Shown here piece by piece: positions 10,004 through 23,148 of a stretch of 64,000 bases of DNA (positions are counted from its first letter, which is position 1; each line of letters starts with the position of its first letter). A program made the position numbers and the translations under genes. Source of the DNA: Lactarius indigo (lineage: Eukaryota > Basidiomycota > Agaricomycetes > Russulales > Russulaceae); assembly GCA_025766275.1 (NCBI GenBank), contig JAFKAC010000002.1:682001-746000 (forward strand), in the 5' to 3' direction. A model generated the notes under the pieces. It ran no database searches. It was given only the letters and a program-made list of their open reading frames with translations, and had not been told where the DNA came from.

Positions 10004-11772
10004 TGAGAAGTGGGTAGCCATGGCGGTGTGGCTTGGCTTGGATGCTACTCTTGGCGCCACCTTCATTCCGCTCCTGTACATGGGCAACGGAGATTGGCTG
10101 CAGGATCGGACCCGGCGTCTCGCTGAATATGTGGGTCATTGCATTGGGAATGGCACACGTCTCGCGTAGATCGTGGACGTCTCGAGTCCCTAAAAATTGT
10201 TCCTCACATATGGGCGGTAGCAGTATATAATTCAGGCTCTTGACCTCCGGCTTCTCTTGTGACTAGCACAATCTCTCTTGCGAGCTATCTTCCCCACCAT
10301 TCACTGCGCTACAGACTAACCGACCAAGGCTTGTCTTCGATGTCCGGCCCAGTCCGGAAGCTTGTTCATGTCTCTGTACTTTCCCTCACCTGGTGCACCT
10401 GGTCGTCGGACAGTCACGGATTGCCGCGCTCCCCATTGGAAACCCGCAACCCCAAGCTTGGCCTACTCAATTGCCAGTGTGGTGTGTACAGCGTCAACAT
10501 GCGGCGGACTACTAGATTGTATGACCCTGAATTGTAGGCATCTTGTAGATACTATGGTGGTAATATGGTTGATAGGTATGCTGGGGGACTCTGCGCAAGC
10601 AACCTAGGTTTGTCTTGTGGTCAGGGAGGTGCGAAGCTTCGCAACCGGTCGCGCCGGTCTCCGCGTGGTGTGAAACCTTGTACGGACATTTTCCTGGTAC
10701 AGGAATATGGTATGATCGTATTGCTAAGGCTGTGCGCACATGCTGCGTTCTGGGTAACACGAACAATGAACCACCCAGACTATATAGTGACCAACGGTGA
10801 AACGAATCGCGCCCGCCCACGCATGGCATAAGATCTGGAATACCTGACTGCAATAATCAGTGATCTGATGTGCTTGGGTTTCTAAGGACGCATGTAAGTG
10901 CAGAACGCTGGTGAACCCAACCACGCAAGCCGAGGGAGTTCTCTTAGTCGAACCGTCAAAGAACTGAGATGATAGCAAGACCACAAGTACTAACTCACAC
11001 TCGTGCCGTATTGTGCCAGATTTTGAGACTATCCATAGCCTTTCCAGATATTCTCAGAGAGCTTCCGTACACGAAGCGTCTATGGGTTTTGTTGGGATTC
11101 AGCCCGGAACGGACACAGTCCGGCAAACCGAGGCTAGACCGACATATTAGATAATCGTAATATTACCGTAGTTAAACGGTTATCTATGAATAATATTGTA
11201 AGGAGAGAGCTGGGTGACTTCCCGTAGGAATCTGGCGGGTCTAAATAATTATTAATACGGCTGTACCCGGAATGTGTAAGCTGGAAAATAAACTCTGGAA
11301 GGTTTGTATTTCCCGTAGACACAAGAAAAATCTAGAGGTGTTCATATCGTTATGACTTCTTTCGGGCTTGGTAGGCGACATGGCGATGCAAGCTCATCGT
11401 CTCCGAGCCTGGTCGCCTTTCCACTGGCTCCGGCATATCGACATTTAAAGTTTAGAGCATTACAAAGATTCTGTAGAAGGGTAGAGGAGACTCCTTCAGA
11501 TTTAAGGTCTGGAGGATGCAGTCGGTGTATGAAATGGCTTATGTGAGGAGCGGCACCTCGGCGATCTGGAAAAAACTCCAGTCTGGAGAAGAATCTGGAG
11601 CTACGGGAAGCACCCGGCATCTACTTTGACCTCCATCGCTCCACGAGTTGTCACGTGTCACGGTTCACATATCCGACTGTCTCCGCCTCATACGTCTACA
11701 GGTCTGCCCATAAATACGCGTCTGCTTATATTTCAGTTTACCCCCCACGTCAGGTGGCCGAGTAGTTTGAAA
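10004..11772. other. intergenic, 3' flank of copy 1 and P450 upstream region
   Basis: The first ~330 bp match the sequence after other array copies (for example CTTGACCTCCGGCTTCTC at about 10240, also after copies 2 and 3). The rest shows no gene. The ~400 bp before the P450 start include a CT-rich stretch near 11690-11770, but I see no clear TATA box. Confidence 0.5.
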
Positions 11773-13930
11773 ATGTCCATCTCCCTCGTCACAGCGATCG
11801 ACTGCCTCGCCCTCTCTGTATTTCTCTATATCCTTCTCGCCTTTCGTGACCACAAAAGGCGAGGGGGTTTCCCATATCCTCCCGGCCCTCCATCTTGGCC
11901 TGTCATCGGCAACTTGCTGGATGTCCCAAAGCTCTCTCCTTGGTTAGGTTATGCTGATATGTCTAAGAAATATGGTAGGCTTGACCTCTCACTGTGTTTC
12001 TTCACTGAGTTGTTTATTAGGCGATGTCGTGTTCATTCGAGTCTTTGACCAAGTAGTCGTCGTCCTGTGCTCGGTGACAGCCATCAAGGACTTGCTTGAA
12101 AGGCGTGGAGAGTTGTACGCGGATCGAACGCCGTTGACAATCTTTGAGATGTTCGCTTGATATTTGTCCTTCCTCCCCCGTAGACGCTGATTCCACTAAT
12201 GTCCTAGGATGGAAGTGGATTGGTTGTTTCTCTTAACTAGAGTGGGAAACGGCTGGCGCCAAGGTAGGAGGTTATTAGATCGTAGCCTCCGCCCTGGCGC
12301 GACAGCCTTACATCGACAAATGATCGAGGAAAAGACACGTGTATTTCTTGGCCAATTACTTGCCACCCCGAATGGCTTCCGCGAACACATAGATCTGTTG
12401 GTCCTGCTGCCACACTTTCCCAATAAATGCTGACCCACATTGTAGTCTTCAAGGAAATCTTATTATGCGCCTCACATATGGGTGTGACTTGAAGGAGAAC
12501 GACGACATATTGATACCGCCAAGGAGGACTGGCAAAATCATGTCTCAGTTCGCTTTACCCGGAGCAGCATTAGTAAACCATCTCCCGTTTCGTACGGTTC
12601 CTTCATCCCCTGCTGTCATTTGAGTACCTCATGCCTCATGGCTATATTCAGTCCGGCGCCTCCCTTCGTGGGTCCCTTGGTTCAGGTACGAGCCACTGGT
12701 GAGTGAATGTCGGGAGCTGGCACAGAGGATGAGGAACGAACCTATCAACTTCGTGAAGAATTTCATGGTATGAATTGATTAACACTCTGGAAATTTACTT
12801 CTTCTGATGGATCACCAGCGCGACGGCACTGCAGTACCATCTCTGGCGACTGAGTACGTCCAAGAGGCAGACCGTCTGAGGGGTTTAGAACGCCAACAGA
12901 TGGTGAAAACTATCGAGGAAGTCCTAGGGACCTTGTTACAAGGTAGCCAGCTACATACGTTCTCTACAAATGCACGTAGCGCTTACACCGACCATCAGCC
13001 GGTTCAGACACAGCATGTATTCTCCCTGTTCCTGTGGCTTGCTTGGCTGATGCGCGATGTTCAGACCGTTTCTTCAATATCTTCGCTCTTCCTCGCGATC
13101 GTTCTTTATCCAGAGGTCCAAAAGCGAGCACAGGCAGAACTTGACTCTGTCATCTCAAGAGATAGGCTGCCAACATACGAAGACAAGCCACGTCTTCCAT
13201 ACATAGAAGCAATAAGCAGAGAATTAATAAGGTGGCGTATGGTGACGCCACTGGGTGAGGGTTCCTTACTCTCGTCAATAACGACGTGTACTAACACTTG
13301 ATTGGAGGTGTTCCCCACTCGCCAACTGATGATAACTTCTATAAAGGCTACTTTATTCCAAAAGGTCTGTGAGCATCCTTCAATGTTGGCTGAAGTAATA
13401 ATAAGACCTTCGTTCTGTAGGTGCTGTGGTCATAGCTAACGCATGGTGCGCGATAATCATATGACACAATTTCCCTCCAGAAGGTTCTGAGATGGGTCGA
13501 TAGGGCTGTCCTGCATGACCCGGAGCTATATCCAGATCCAGAGGCATTCAAGCCCGATCGCTTCCTCGATGAGGATGGAACCTTCCGCGATGATCCAACG
13601 ATCTCGCTGGCGTTTGGTGCAGGCAGGCGGATATGTCCGGGGCGCCACTTCGTCGACGCGACGCTCTTCATCGTGACGGCGTCTGTGCTATCTGTGTTCA
13701 ACGTGACGAGGGCCAAGGACAAGAATGGGAACGTGATTCCGGCCGCAGTACAGCCCCTTGAATCAGTCCTACCTGATATAAGCGTGTGAGTAAACCTATG
13801 ACACGAGCTTGGTCGGTTTGTAGCTGATCTGATGAACTCCCTTGAAAGTTTTCCGTCGAAATTTGAGTGTTCTATCACGCCAAGAGATAAACTCGCAGAG
13901 GACTTGATAAGGGCGAGTGCCTTGGCTTGA
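11773..13930 (+). CDS. cytochrome P450 monooxygenase (fungal OrdA-like)
   Basis: A heme-thiolate monooxygenase, probably ER-anchored by an N-terminal helix (CLALSVFLYILLAF). Model of 10 exons: 11773-11974, 12021-12150, 12208-12396, 12446-12591, 12652-12767, 12819-13254, 13308-13364, 13421-13445, 13504-13785, 13849-13930, giving 554 aa in one open frame. Visible motifs: proline-rich hinge PYPPGPPSWPVIGN, C-helix WRQGR, K-helix ELIR, heme loop FGAGRRICPG with the cysteine ligand. Oddity: where the I-helix AGxDT motif is expected (about 12950-13070) there are about 35 extra residues ending in MRDVQTVSS. A 48-nt GT-AG intron (GTATTC...TTCAG, about 13015-13062) could shorten this but would not restore the motif. 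The enzyme may be impaired. It sits between copies 1 and 2 of the membrane-protein array on the same strand; a functional link is not shown. Confidence 0.8.
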
Positions 13931-15582
13931 ATATCGCCCGTGCTACGCACACCCGGCAGGCGTCTGTTCTATCACCCTTTCCCCACACTGTTGAACCTAT
14001 GTTCTGATAAATTTAAGGGCTACTGCATCAAGCATTCTAGCAGAGACGGCAGGCCGGGCAGAGTCTCTCTTTATGTCTGTAACAAATGTACTCGATTAGT
14101 CTTAGTTTCCTCCGGCAATGTACAGTATGTTGAGAACGAAGGCGCCTTCCAAGAGAAGGACACGGGTCCATTCATTAGATTCGGCCATAACCGTGATCTC
14201 TACCGAGCTACCTACACCTTCTCCATCAACAGCTAGGAAAGAGGCTCCTACAGCTCATAAACGCTTGTATTCTCGAACAGCTCGACGACTTGCGGTTCGA
14301 ACGGCTATTATGACAAGGCCGATCCGTGGCCGGGCTTCGGACACTCGTGAAGTAGGTTTCGTACAGCAGTATTTAAGACCCTAGGTTGAGGAAAATTCTT
14401 TGGCTTCACTTCTCGCCGTTGGGCACGATTGTACACGCGCTGCATGTGGTCCAGTCGCGCTTTTTTTTAGCCACTCAGTTCCGTTCTACAGTAAGTAAGA
14501 TTCTAAGCGCTAATGAGCAACTACGGCATCTGGTAGCCTCATGTAGAGCTCCACTACTTTTCCAGTATCGTTGGTACAGGACGTTTCCATTGCTCGTGAC
14601 TCTCGTTTGTCCAGAGATTGATCAGGGATGTCGTCAAGTGAGTCAGGTCAGTATGATCGTACACAGTCACCGCTGCGCGTCTGGTGGTACTACCCTGTAG
14701 TGGTCTTCGACGATTCACTTCACACAGGGGTGGGAATTGGTGGGGTTCTTAACGTTCCGAGAGCGTGATGAACACGGGCGGCGAGGAGTACACCGCCCTC
14801 CGTATCTGCCATGCGTCATCTTAGTTGGGGATCAAGTTGGAGTATCAGTACACTTGATCCCACCGCACCTATAGCTTCCGGCCTATAGCTTCCGGCCTAT
14901 AGCTTCCGGGAACAAGAAAATTTTAAAAATAGGAAACTACGAGGAGAGTCAAGAGACTAAATGATGACGAAGATGCTGTTGATGATCAATCGATCAAGTC
15001 ACGGTGTGTTCGAGGTTTAGGACGGTGTCAAGAATGTGACACGTAATCAAAGCATCATGCCAGTATACTCCACAGCATGCTCCAACTTGAATGATAGTCA
15101 AGGCATGGGGTTGTCTGGGCCTGCTCGGCCGTTCCATCGTGCTTCTCAAAATCCTCCCACTCTGTTCATAGAGGATTCTCCATCGATGGGTGTACAGAGG
15201 GCCGCGTGCAAACCGTAACTAGTAGTACGTTCCGTGTATTCACTTCTCTCCGTTTTGCGCTCATTTGAAGTAGTTATTATACTTGTGGTGTCGTGTGCAT
15301 CATTCTCGATGCCTGATGAGAGCTTGTCACCTGTTGCAAGGATGGCGATGTTTCTTTATGGCGCTGCTTGCACAGCCTTTGATTTCCAGGAACTTGAAGT
15401 TGAAGAAGTTTCATGCTTCTAGTCCGCACCTGTCTCATGCTGGTGACCTCGGATGGATGATTGGCATGGAGATAAGATAGGGGCAGTGACGGAGGTTTCG
15501 TCGTCTTTTTGACCCATCGGTTACGTCGGCATGATGGTCTCATTCGTGCTCACTTTCTCACCCACGAGCCAGTTCTTCGGAC
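13931..15582. other. intergenic, contains the 5' flank of array copy 2
   Basis: There is no supported gene. From about 15290 it resembles the region before copy 4 (shared ATGTTTCTTTATGGC at about 15348 and 22809), so the duplicated unit includes at least 300 bp of 5' flank. It holds the short tandem repeat at 14868-14908. Confidence 0.5.
14868..14908. repeat. 15-bp tandem repeat, nearly 3 units
   Basis: CCTATAGCTTCCGGC occurs twice in full and a third time as CCTATAGCTTCCGG. It is non-coding as far as can be seen. Confidence 0.85.
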
Positions 15583-15589
15583 TATAAAG
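15583..15589 (+). promoter_or_regulatory. TATA box of array copy 2 (shared promoter motif)
   Basis: TATAAAG followed by CCCGCCTTGTGGTCCG. The same TATA plus a CCTTGTGGTCCGCAACC-like block occurs before copies 3 (19388), 4 (23052, TATAAGG), 5 (27360), 6 (31089), relic 7 (33429) and 8 (34712), always 79-100 bp before the start codon. Copy 1 has ATTAGAAAG at the equivalent place. Confidence 0.75.
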
Positions 15590-15666
15590 CCCGCCTTGTG
15601 GTCCGTGACCTCACCGTATCTACTCCGTGACAATATCCCCTCAGGCTATCCGAGCCCTTGATTTGA

Positions 15667-17242
15667 ATGGCCGAGAACTCTGAATCACCAATCGTCTCCC
15701 CGGACGTCACCAATTTGTATGTTTGGGCACGCTACAGTGATGGTTTCCCTCATAACGCCCTGATCTTTCGCAGAGCTGCCCCTCTCGTGCGCTCGGGCTT
15801 GACTTCGTCCTGTTGTCCACGCGGCTGATGTCCCCATTGCTGTATGCAGCTCTTCGGCCCACTATTGAATTGGACGCTGTATGGCGCGCTCTGCGTCCAG
15901 ATTTGTAGGAAATTAGTCTCTCGGAAGTTTACTGGAGACTCGTTCCACTCACCCACTTTCAGACGTATATAGTTACAATTTTTCGAACGACAAACGATAC
16001 GTCAAATTCCTAGGTCGGTCTCGACGTTACTCGGAAGCTTTATGTTGTCGAGGCGAACTTTGAGCAGCTTATTTCGTCTTCCTGCTGGAGACCGCTCAAA
16101 CTGCACTGACTGGGGTCGATGTCTACTATTGGTTTATTGCTGGATTTGGAGACATGGAACGCCTCGGACATTCTCATTTCGCCCCTATAGACGTTCCCAT
16201 CATGACCGCAGTGACTTCGCTCATCGTCCAAGGCTACTTCTGTTATCGTATCTGGACACTGAACAGGTGGTCATCGTGGACCTGCTGGATCATTGCCGTT
16301 GTATGTATTCCTTACCCTCCCTGTAATCGTGGCTCCTAATGTTTTACTGAATAAAGTGTTCGCTCACTCAATCAATCGGGGCGATGTGGTCGGGCATCGC
16401 GGTCAGTACACACTCTACTGAAACGACCCGTTTTATCTCACGGCTTCTAGTCACTCATTACTGGCGAGTTTGCGGTTTCCAAGACAGCTCTCTATGTACG
16501 CACACGCTGCGATCTAAGCTGGCACCCGCCTGATACCTTGTCGCATTAGTTATGGTCAATACCGAGTTCCCTGGCAGACATTCTGATAGCGGTGGCAATG
16601 ACTTTGCTGGTACGGGCTTACCTCACCGGACTCTACACAGTGACCGAGATCCTTTTGCGCAGCTAAGAAGGGCGGGTAGCAACTTCTCTAGCTTCGTATT
16701 AATTCGTGTGGTACGACTTACCATCGAGACAAACGCACTTACTGGTATCTATTTCTCGAAACACAAGACAGGTGTGCGTCTAACTTCTTCTTTAGCCAGC
16801 TTGGCCATCTCATCCCTTGTACTGTATGCCGCCTTTCCCGTGAGTCTAACCGTGATATACCCATTTTTTCAGACCTGATCATCTAGCTCACAGAATAAGA
16901 TATATTACGCATACACGTACGTTCTCTGGTCGCTCTGCACATTTCTGGCTAATGCGGACCAAAGAACTGAGATTATCGGGAAAGTGTGAGTGACACATTA
17001 TCACTTGCACGTCGGGCGAGCCAATACGTATCAGGTACTCCAACACGCTCTTAGTGAGCCTGAACAATCGCATCTACTTCCGTGAACACGAGTTACCCGG
17101 CCATGGGGATTGCGCTTACCTCACGGTCTCTGACCGGGTTCGCGCTGCTGTTCCGACACCACCCTTTTTTGCCGTACATGAGCCGCGGCTGCAAGAATCA
17201 AAGGGTGACATTTCCTTGTTCAACACCGTTTCCCATTGCTGA
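15667..17242 (+). CDS. DUF6534-like seven-TM membrane protein, copy 2 (short tail)
   Basis: Exons 15667-15716, 15774-15786, 15850-15904, 15963-16013, 16068-16300, 16357-16401, 16451-16495, 16550-16609, 16663-16744, 16796-16839, 16894-16916, 16965-16985, 17035-17242; 309 aa, open throughout. The N-terminus MAENSESPIVSPDV, the helices and YSNTLLVSLNNRIYFRE match the family. The tail stops early (SHC-stop), about 50 residues shorter than copies 1, 3 and 5, because sequence around the last exon junction has been lost. The membrane part is complete, so the product may still be made. Confidence 0.82.
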
Positions 17243-19387
17243 CTCATTACCTAGTATGCAGTTTCCTGTGACAGTTCCTATCCGATCCCAATGTTTCTAA
17301 CGGACTCGGTTTCGCTGTCCAGCCACACCATAAGCAATGTCATTCGCTTCCCGGAGACCCCGAATGGGCGGTAGGCACGTTGTCCCACCCTAACTGCCAA
17401 AAATGACGAACGAGATGGGTGTATTGACTCGGACCAATGCTTATGCTTCAGTTATTGTCACATTTGATGTTCGCTGCATGGACAGCAGAGATCAGTCGGG
17501 GCCTTGTGTCGCGCTGACTGCATAGTAGATCGTCACATTTGACACAGTGGGCATTACTATAAACTTTGACGGTTCTGCCTGGGCCGGGAACGGTCCCGTG
17601 TCTTTGGGGTTTTCGCAAGAGTTTTCGTCTTCGTGTTAATGTGAGCGGAAGCTGTGCACGCGTCATGATCAGGCTCTTGACCTCCGGCTTCTCCCGTAAC
17701 CAACATGGTTTCTATTGTGGGCTATTCCCCTAGTACCATTTATCGGGGTGTGCGTGTTCTTCCTGGATGACCGATGGCACCACGGTCCGTGAAGGTCAAA
17801 GTCAAAGTTGGGAGAAATACCCCAATACGATGGTGGAGACGTCAAGTTTTGAAAGCTTAGGCCACCCTGTAGGAGCGCGAGAATGCGCGACTCAGCCGTT
17901 TGGGAGAAAGGGCTGATGTTGTTCTACGTGAACTGTGAAGTATTCGTGAAGGGGGAAATTGATTTTCGTTAAGTAAAAACCGGCGAGTCCGCGGTCAAGT
18001 CCGCGGTCGAACAACTGAGCTCGACAACGTTCCTATGTTGCCGGTCCAGCCGGTCCGATACTTACGCAGTTCCCAACACATCCACCGGAACCCTCCCTAA
18101 CGCTAGCCCGAGACTGGTGTCACAGTGCCAGTGCTTAAGCTTCCTGCAAGCCCTTGGATTCCGTATCGTTTCGTCGCAGTGCCTACTCTCTTAGCTACAA
18201 CACCCTACGACTAATCTAACTGGCATCGTCAGCGGCAGTTGAGAAGATCTGAAATAAAGAAATTTCCTGAACTGGAAAGGCATGAGATGTTCAGAACACT
18301 GTTTTGATACTGTACGGCGAGTTGTATGGTCGACCGAGGGGAGTTGGTGACCCTCCTGCAAGCAATTCGTGGATAGGTTGTATAAAGCTCAATCTGGTCT
18401 CTGAGAAATGGTGCATCCGGATATCCCGCCAAATTCGGAACGCGAAGGAACAAAACGAAGGGGAATCACTTCCTTGCTCTCCGTTTCAAGTTTGGCACAG
18501 GAGGGAAGGGGACCAGTGCATGGTGCAGAGAAGTGTACCAGCTCTTGTGCGCAGTAATAGGAAGTGGCGAGAAAACAACTAAGCTGGCAGACTGCATAGA
18601 GAGAACGGGGTGATGCACGAAGTGCTTCTCGATCGGGAATAAAAGGTTTTCGTTTCCGAGGCGAAGTCGCGACGGGCGGGTGGGGCGCTCCCAGAGCGAG
18701 CTGATGAAGGTCGGAAAACATGGAGTCCTATCATCGATCCTGGCAATTACTAGGCGTGGCGGGCGGGTGAAATGACAGTGTTCTGGTTCTTTGAACCAGT
18801 CGAGGGCTTAAGAGGAACGCTTGGAGGAACAAGCATGTGCCGCCGCCTCGTCCGGTATAACTTACAACCGCTCCTTCGTCGCTCCGGCAGAGGCCGGCCA
18901 TATATGGCTTGTTCGCACCACGGCAAGATCGGTTATCACCATTCCGCGGGTCACTAGTCACTTCTCTCGATTACTCCGGACTTTATTGTAAAGCGAACCG
19001 TACTCCATCACTGATAAGCGCAATGCTGTCGTGAAGGAGACGAATTTTCTTTGCGGCGCAAGCAGAAAGTAATGCCCAAATGCCGTATGCATAGATTTCG
19101 ATTTTCGGGAACAAAACATCCCGCGGGTCCACAGCGCGTAAATCGCAGTCTAAATAATCGCGAATACGACTTGGAGCGCGTGCCATTCGTAGTTCGCACC
19201 AAATTCGACACATCCAACACATTGTCAGTGGGAGGTTCTTCCTGAACTACGCACTTCTGGTTTGTAGCCACGGACGGAAGTGATTGGAACGACAGTAATT
19301 CTTGCGCCTGATGGGACGGTTTGTTCTTATCATTTTCGATGGATCCGACCACGCGGGTGTCTGAATCTCGTCACCACTCACAAGTTT
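17243..19387. other. intergenic between copies 2 and 3
   Basis: It contains the 3' block shared after other copies (about 17665-17820, CTTGACCTCCGGCTTCTC and GGTCAAAGTCAAAG). A second shared block at about 18160-18230 holds CCTACTCTCTTAGCTACAAC, related to 29735-29785 and 33690-33735. No gene is supported. Confidence 0.5.
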
Positions 19388-19466
19388 TATAAAGCCCTCT
19401 TTGTGGACAATAAACTTGCTGTCCCCACTGTTCACATTCTGCTTCTCGACATATACTGCCACACGA

Positions 19467-21261
19467 ATGACCGAGTCCTCTTGGTCACCAACTGCTTCCC
19501 CGGACGTCATGAGACTGTAAGTTCGGTAAACCTACGCCAAGAGTTTCCCTCATTGTCACACGACCTTTCGCAGAGCTGGCCCTCTTGTATGTTTGGCCTC
19601 AATTTGTTATCAACACAACTGATAATCCCAACTATGTATGCAGCTGTTTGGTCCTCTATTCAACTGGGCTCTGTACGGTGTTCTCTGTGTCCAGATTTGT
19701 ATGAGACCTTGCCCTTAAAAGCTCAGCTTATTTCACTCACACACGCTCAGATGTATACAGCTATAATTTTCCAAGAGACAGAGGATCCATAAAATTTCTA
19801 GGTTGGTCTTCGACATTACTTGGAAGCTCTGTGACTTCAAGGCGAACCTCGAGCAGCTTATTTCATTTTCCTGCTGGAGACCGCTCAAACTGCACTGACT
19901 GGGGCCGATGTCTACTATTGGTTTGTTGCTGGATTTGGCGACGTGGAACACCTCGGAAATTCCCATTTCGCCCCCATAGATATTCCAGTCATTGCTGGAG
20001 TCGTTTCGTTCGTCGTTCAAGGATACTTCTGTTATCGAATTTGGACACTGAACGACCGGTCGTCGTGGATCTGTTGGATTATCGCTGTCGTATGTACACC
20101 TGGCTGTCCCCAAATTCTTCGATCTTACGTTTTTCTAAACAGGCTGCGGTAACTCAATTATTCGCAGCAACATGGGCGAGTGCCCAAGTTAGTACCATAC
20201 TTTCGCCGGATCGTCTTTCTCACACAGCGTTTCAGTCCCTCACGGCTGGAGGGAAGTTTGTGGTTACCAAGGGGGCACTATACGTGCGCACTCTCGTTCA
20301 GGTTCAATTGACCATACAACCTGATACCTTATTTTGTAAGTTATGGTCGATATCGAGTGCCTTGGCAGATATTCTGATCGCGGTGGCATTGGCGCTTCTG
20401 GTACGGCATCGTATTATCTGGTCTTTTACTACATCTATTGAAGTTCTTTTGCACAGCTGAGAAAGGCGAGTGACAACCTCTCGAGCTTCGTGTTAATTCG
20501 CGTGGTACGGCTTACCATCGAGACAAACGCGCTTACTGGTACATCTGCCTCAGGAAACACCACACAGACGTGCATCTGACTTCTTGTTTAGCAGCCTTGG
20601 CTATCATGTCACTCGTGCTCTATGTTGCATTTCCCGTAAGCAAGACCGAAATATGCTACTATCATCCTCTGACCCGGTCGCTTCATTCACAGGATAAGCT
20701 ATATTACGCATACACGTACGTTCCCTCGGTCCATCACTCTACACATTTCCAGCTAATATCAACAAAAGGACCGAGACCATTGGGAAAGTGTGAGTGATAC
20801 ATTACACACCACGCACGAGCCAAAATGCTGACACATGTCCCAGGTACTCCAACACGCTCTTAGCGAGCCTCAACAACCGCATCTACTTCCGTGAACATAA
20901 ACCACCCGGACAAGGCGATAGCGCTTACCTCACGGTCTCCGACCGGGTTAACACCAGCGATCTATCACCTCTCTGCTTCGAAGTACCTGAATCGCAACCG
21001 CGAACACCAACAGGTGGCAATTTCCAGGTCTACACCCTTACCCAGACGGTGGATCCAGATATGGGCGAAGGCGACGACACCAGCCTTCCCCGATCTCCGG
21101 TGAGTAGAATTTCCCGTTACAGCTGCTATCACCGACGCTGAAAGGAGCGGTTCACTATGCAGTCCAGCTCTATGAGTTTTCATCCACTTCCTGACGACCC
21201 CGCATCTATGGATGAGATGTCGCCCCTTACTCACAGTCGACAGGACGAGGGCTACGTATAA
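19467..21261 (+). CDS. DUF6534-like seven-TM membrane protein, copy 3
   Basis: A complete 14-exon model: 19467-19516, 19574-19586, 19644-19698, 19751-19801, 19857-20089, 20143-20187, 20236-20283, 20341-20400, 20457-20538, 20592-20635, 20693-20715, 20769-20789, 20844-21099, 21163-21261; 359 aa, all GT-AG and in phase. It has the seven hydrophobic segments, the hallmark YSNTLLASLNNRIYFRE, and a full-length acidic and proline-containing tail ending SRQDEGYV. Together with copies 1 and 5 it is one of the best preserved members. TATAAAG lies 79 bp upstream of the start. Confidence 0.87.
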
Positions 21262-23051
21262 CGATGAAAGTGGGTGATGCCGTTGCAACGGAGGTGGGTT
21301 ACTACTACTCTTTTGATGTGACTTCCCACTGGCGAGTCGGGCTATGTGCTACGCTGATACGTGAACCGTCGCATTGGGCACTTCACACTTCACTGTAGTC
21401 ATTCTTAGTTCAGCATAGACCACTAACATCCCATGTCCCCAAAGTGATCATCGTCATGTTAATGTAATAGGTAGTTACGCATACCTCGTAATAAGGGTCT
21501 TGACCTTCGACATCCCCTCGTCGCAGAACCAGCATGGCCGATCTCAGTTGTGCGCGATACTCCTTCCATTCCCCGTGTACGAGGTTCTTTCTTGAACTTG
21601 AATGGAACGAAATGGTTTGAACGCTATATGTACGTATCGCCGCCCCTCACCCGGTCGGCCATATAGAAAACGTGTTATACTTAAGGATGTCATGGTCTCC
21701 CCAACTCGGATATTTTCTCCATGATGCCAGTGGACGTGTGGTGATAGTGGTGTAAGGTAGCTCGATCTCGATGAAAGTATGTGCATAGAAAGAGTGAGCG
21801 AATGGGGTACTCGTGGAACGTGTGGAGGTCGGTATCAACCTAAGGATGAGGTCTGGTATGCTAGTAGACTGTACAGCGAGTGGCGAGCCATCTTGGGTCT
21901 CAACTATCCGCGCGGGTGTGCGCAGGCTTTGAAACGTAGTAGGGTAGCTAATCATCCAAACGGGTCGTCGAAAAGATGACCAAGGACCAAGATTCAAAGT
22001 CAACATGTTTGGCCGTCTCGAGAGCAGCTGTAGGAGGCAGGATAACTCAGCCCAAAGTAGCGCGAGCAGCGGAAGTGGCGACAACTTGAATAGGTCCACA
22101 AAAAGGAGTGCCGCTGCGCCGCCAGGAGCTGTGAAGATTGGTGGATCCGTGGATGAGGCAGAGGTCCAAGGGTATTGTATGACCGTACTGGTACTAATAT
22201 AAATTGATGATCAACCCCCAACCCCCCTCGGTGTTCGTGTATCACGAAATGGATGCCTGACGACCACATATCAAATGCTGAGGCTGTGACCTGGTGATTC
22301 GATATTATAGGGGAAATGAAGAATGATCAATACACTTGGCATGTTCTATGATCTTTACCGCATACTGTAGGGATGTCGCCTGGCCCATGATGCATGATAA
22401 ATGATCCAAGTAATGATCAGCACCGCCACACTTCCATCATCTTCAAGTTGACCGCCATCGCGACTCGTGGGAATCAGTGGCGCTTGCCTGGGCCGACGTG
22501 CCTCTCGAAGTTCCAACTCCCCTTCACTCGGTTCATATGATACATTGACGGGATATACACAAATCGAATGTGTACATTGATCATTTAAATGTGGCGCAGT
22601 AATCACTGATAAGGGCCACGTTCTCTCTTTGTGCTGACCCACATGCCAGTGCCAGTGAAGCCTCCATCAAACTGATTCAAACACCTGCCAGAGTCAGCAG
22701 TACATTCCACGGCGTATTCCCTACTCTCGGCAGTCCAGTTATCGAACTTACGGATCATGCCCTATCATTCGTGTGCAGGGCGCTGTCAAGGTGGCCATGT
22801 CTTGGGCCATGTTTCTTTATGGCATAGCAAGGCAGTGGGGGCTGCCGCTTGCGGTCACATGGTCTTATGACCATGACAGAGAAGCCACACGCCTCCACAT
22901 TAACTCACATCCGGGCCTAGTCACCGAGTCGTCTGATGGAAGCGAACGTGATTGGTACGGGAGCAATGTCTGCGCCAGTGATAGAGGTTTTCCATGATGT
23001 CTCGGCCACATTGGCGTCTTGACCTTGTACTCACCACACGAGAAATCAGAT
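21262..23051. other. intergenic between copies 3 and 4
   Basis: The 3' flank homologous to that of copy 1 runs to about 21620 (CTTGACCTTCGACATCCCC, GTTCTTTCTTGAACTTGAATGG, the latter also at about 29830). From about 22770 the 5' flank shared with copy 2 begins. No gene is supported. Confidence 0.5.
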
Positions 23052-23148
23052 TATAAGGCCCTCCTTGTGATGGTTCGCGGCGAACGCGCTGTCCCACTAC
23101 CTCCTCACGCTAATCTCCATCCCCCTCTCGACATATACCACAGCGGCA

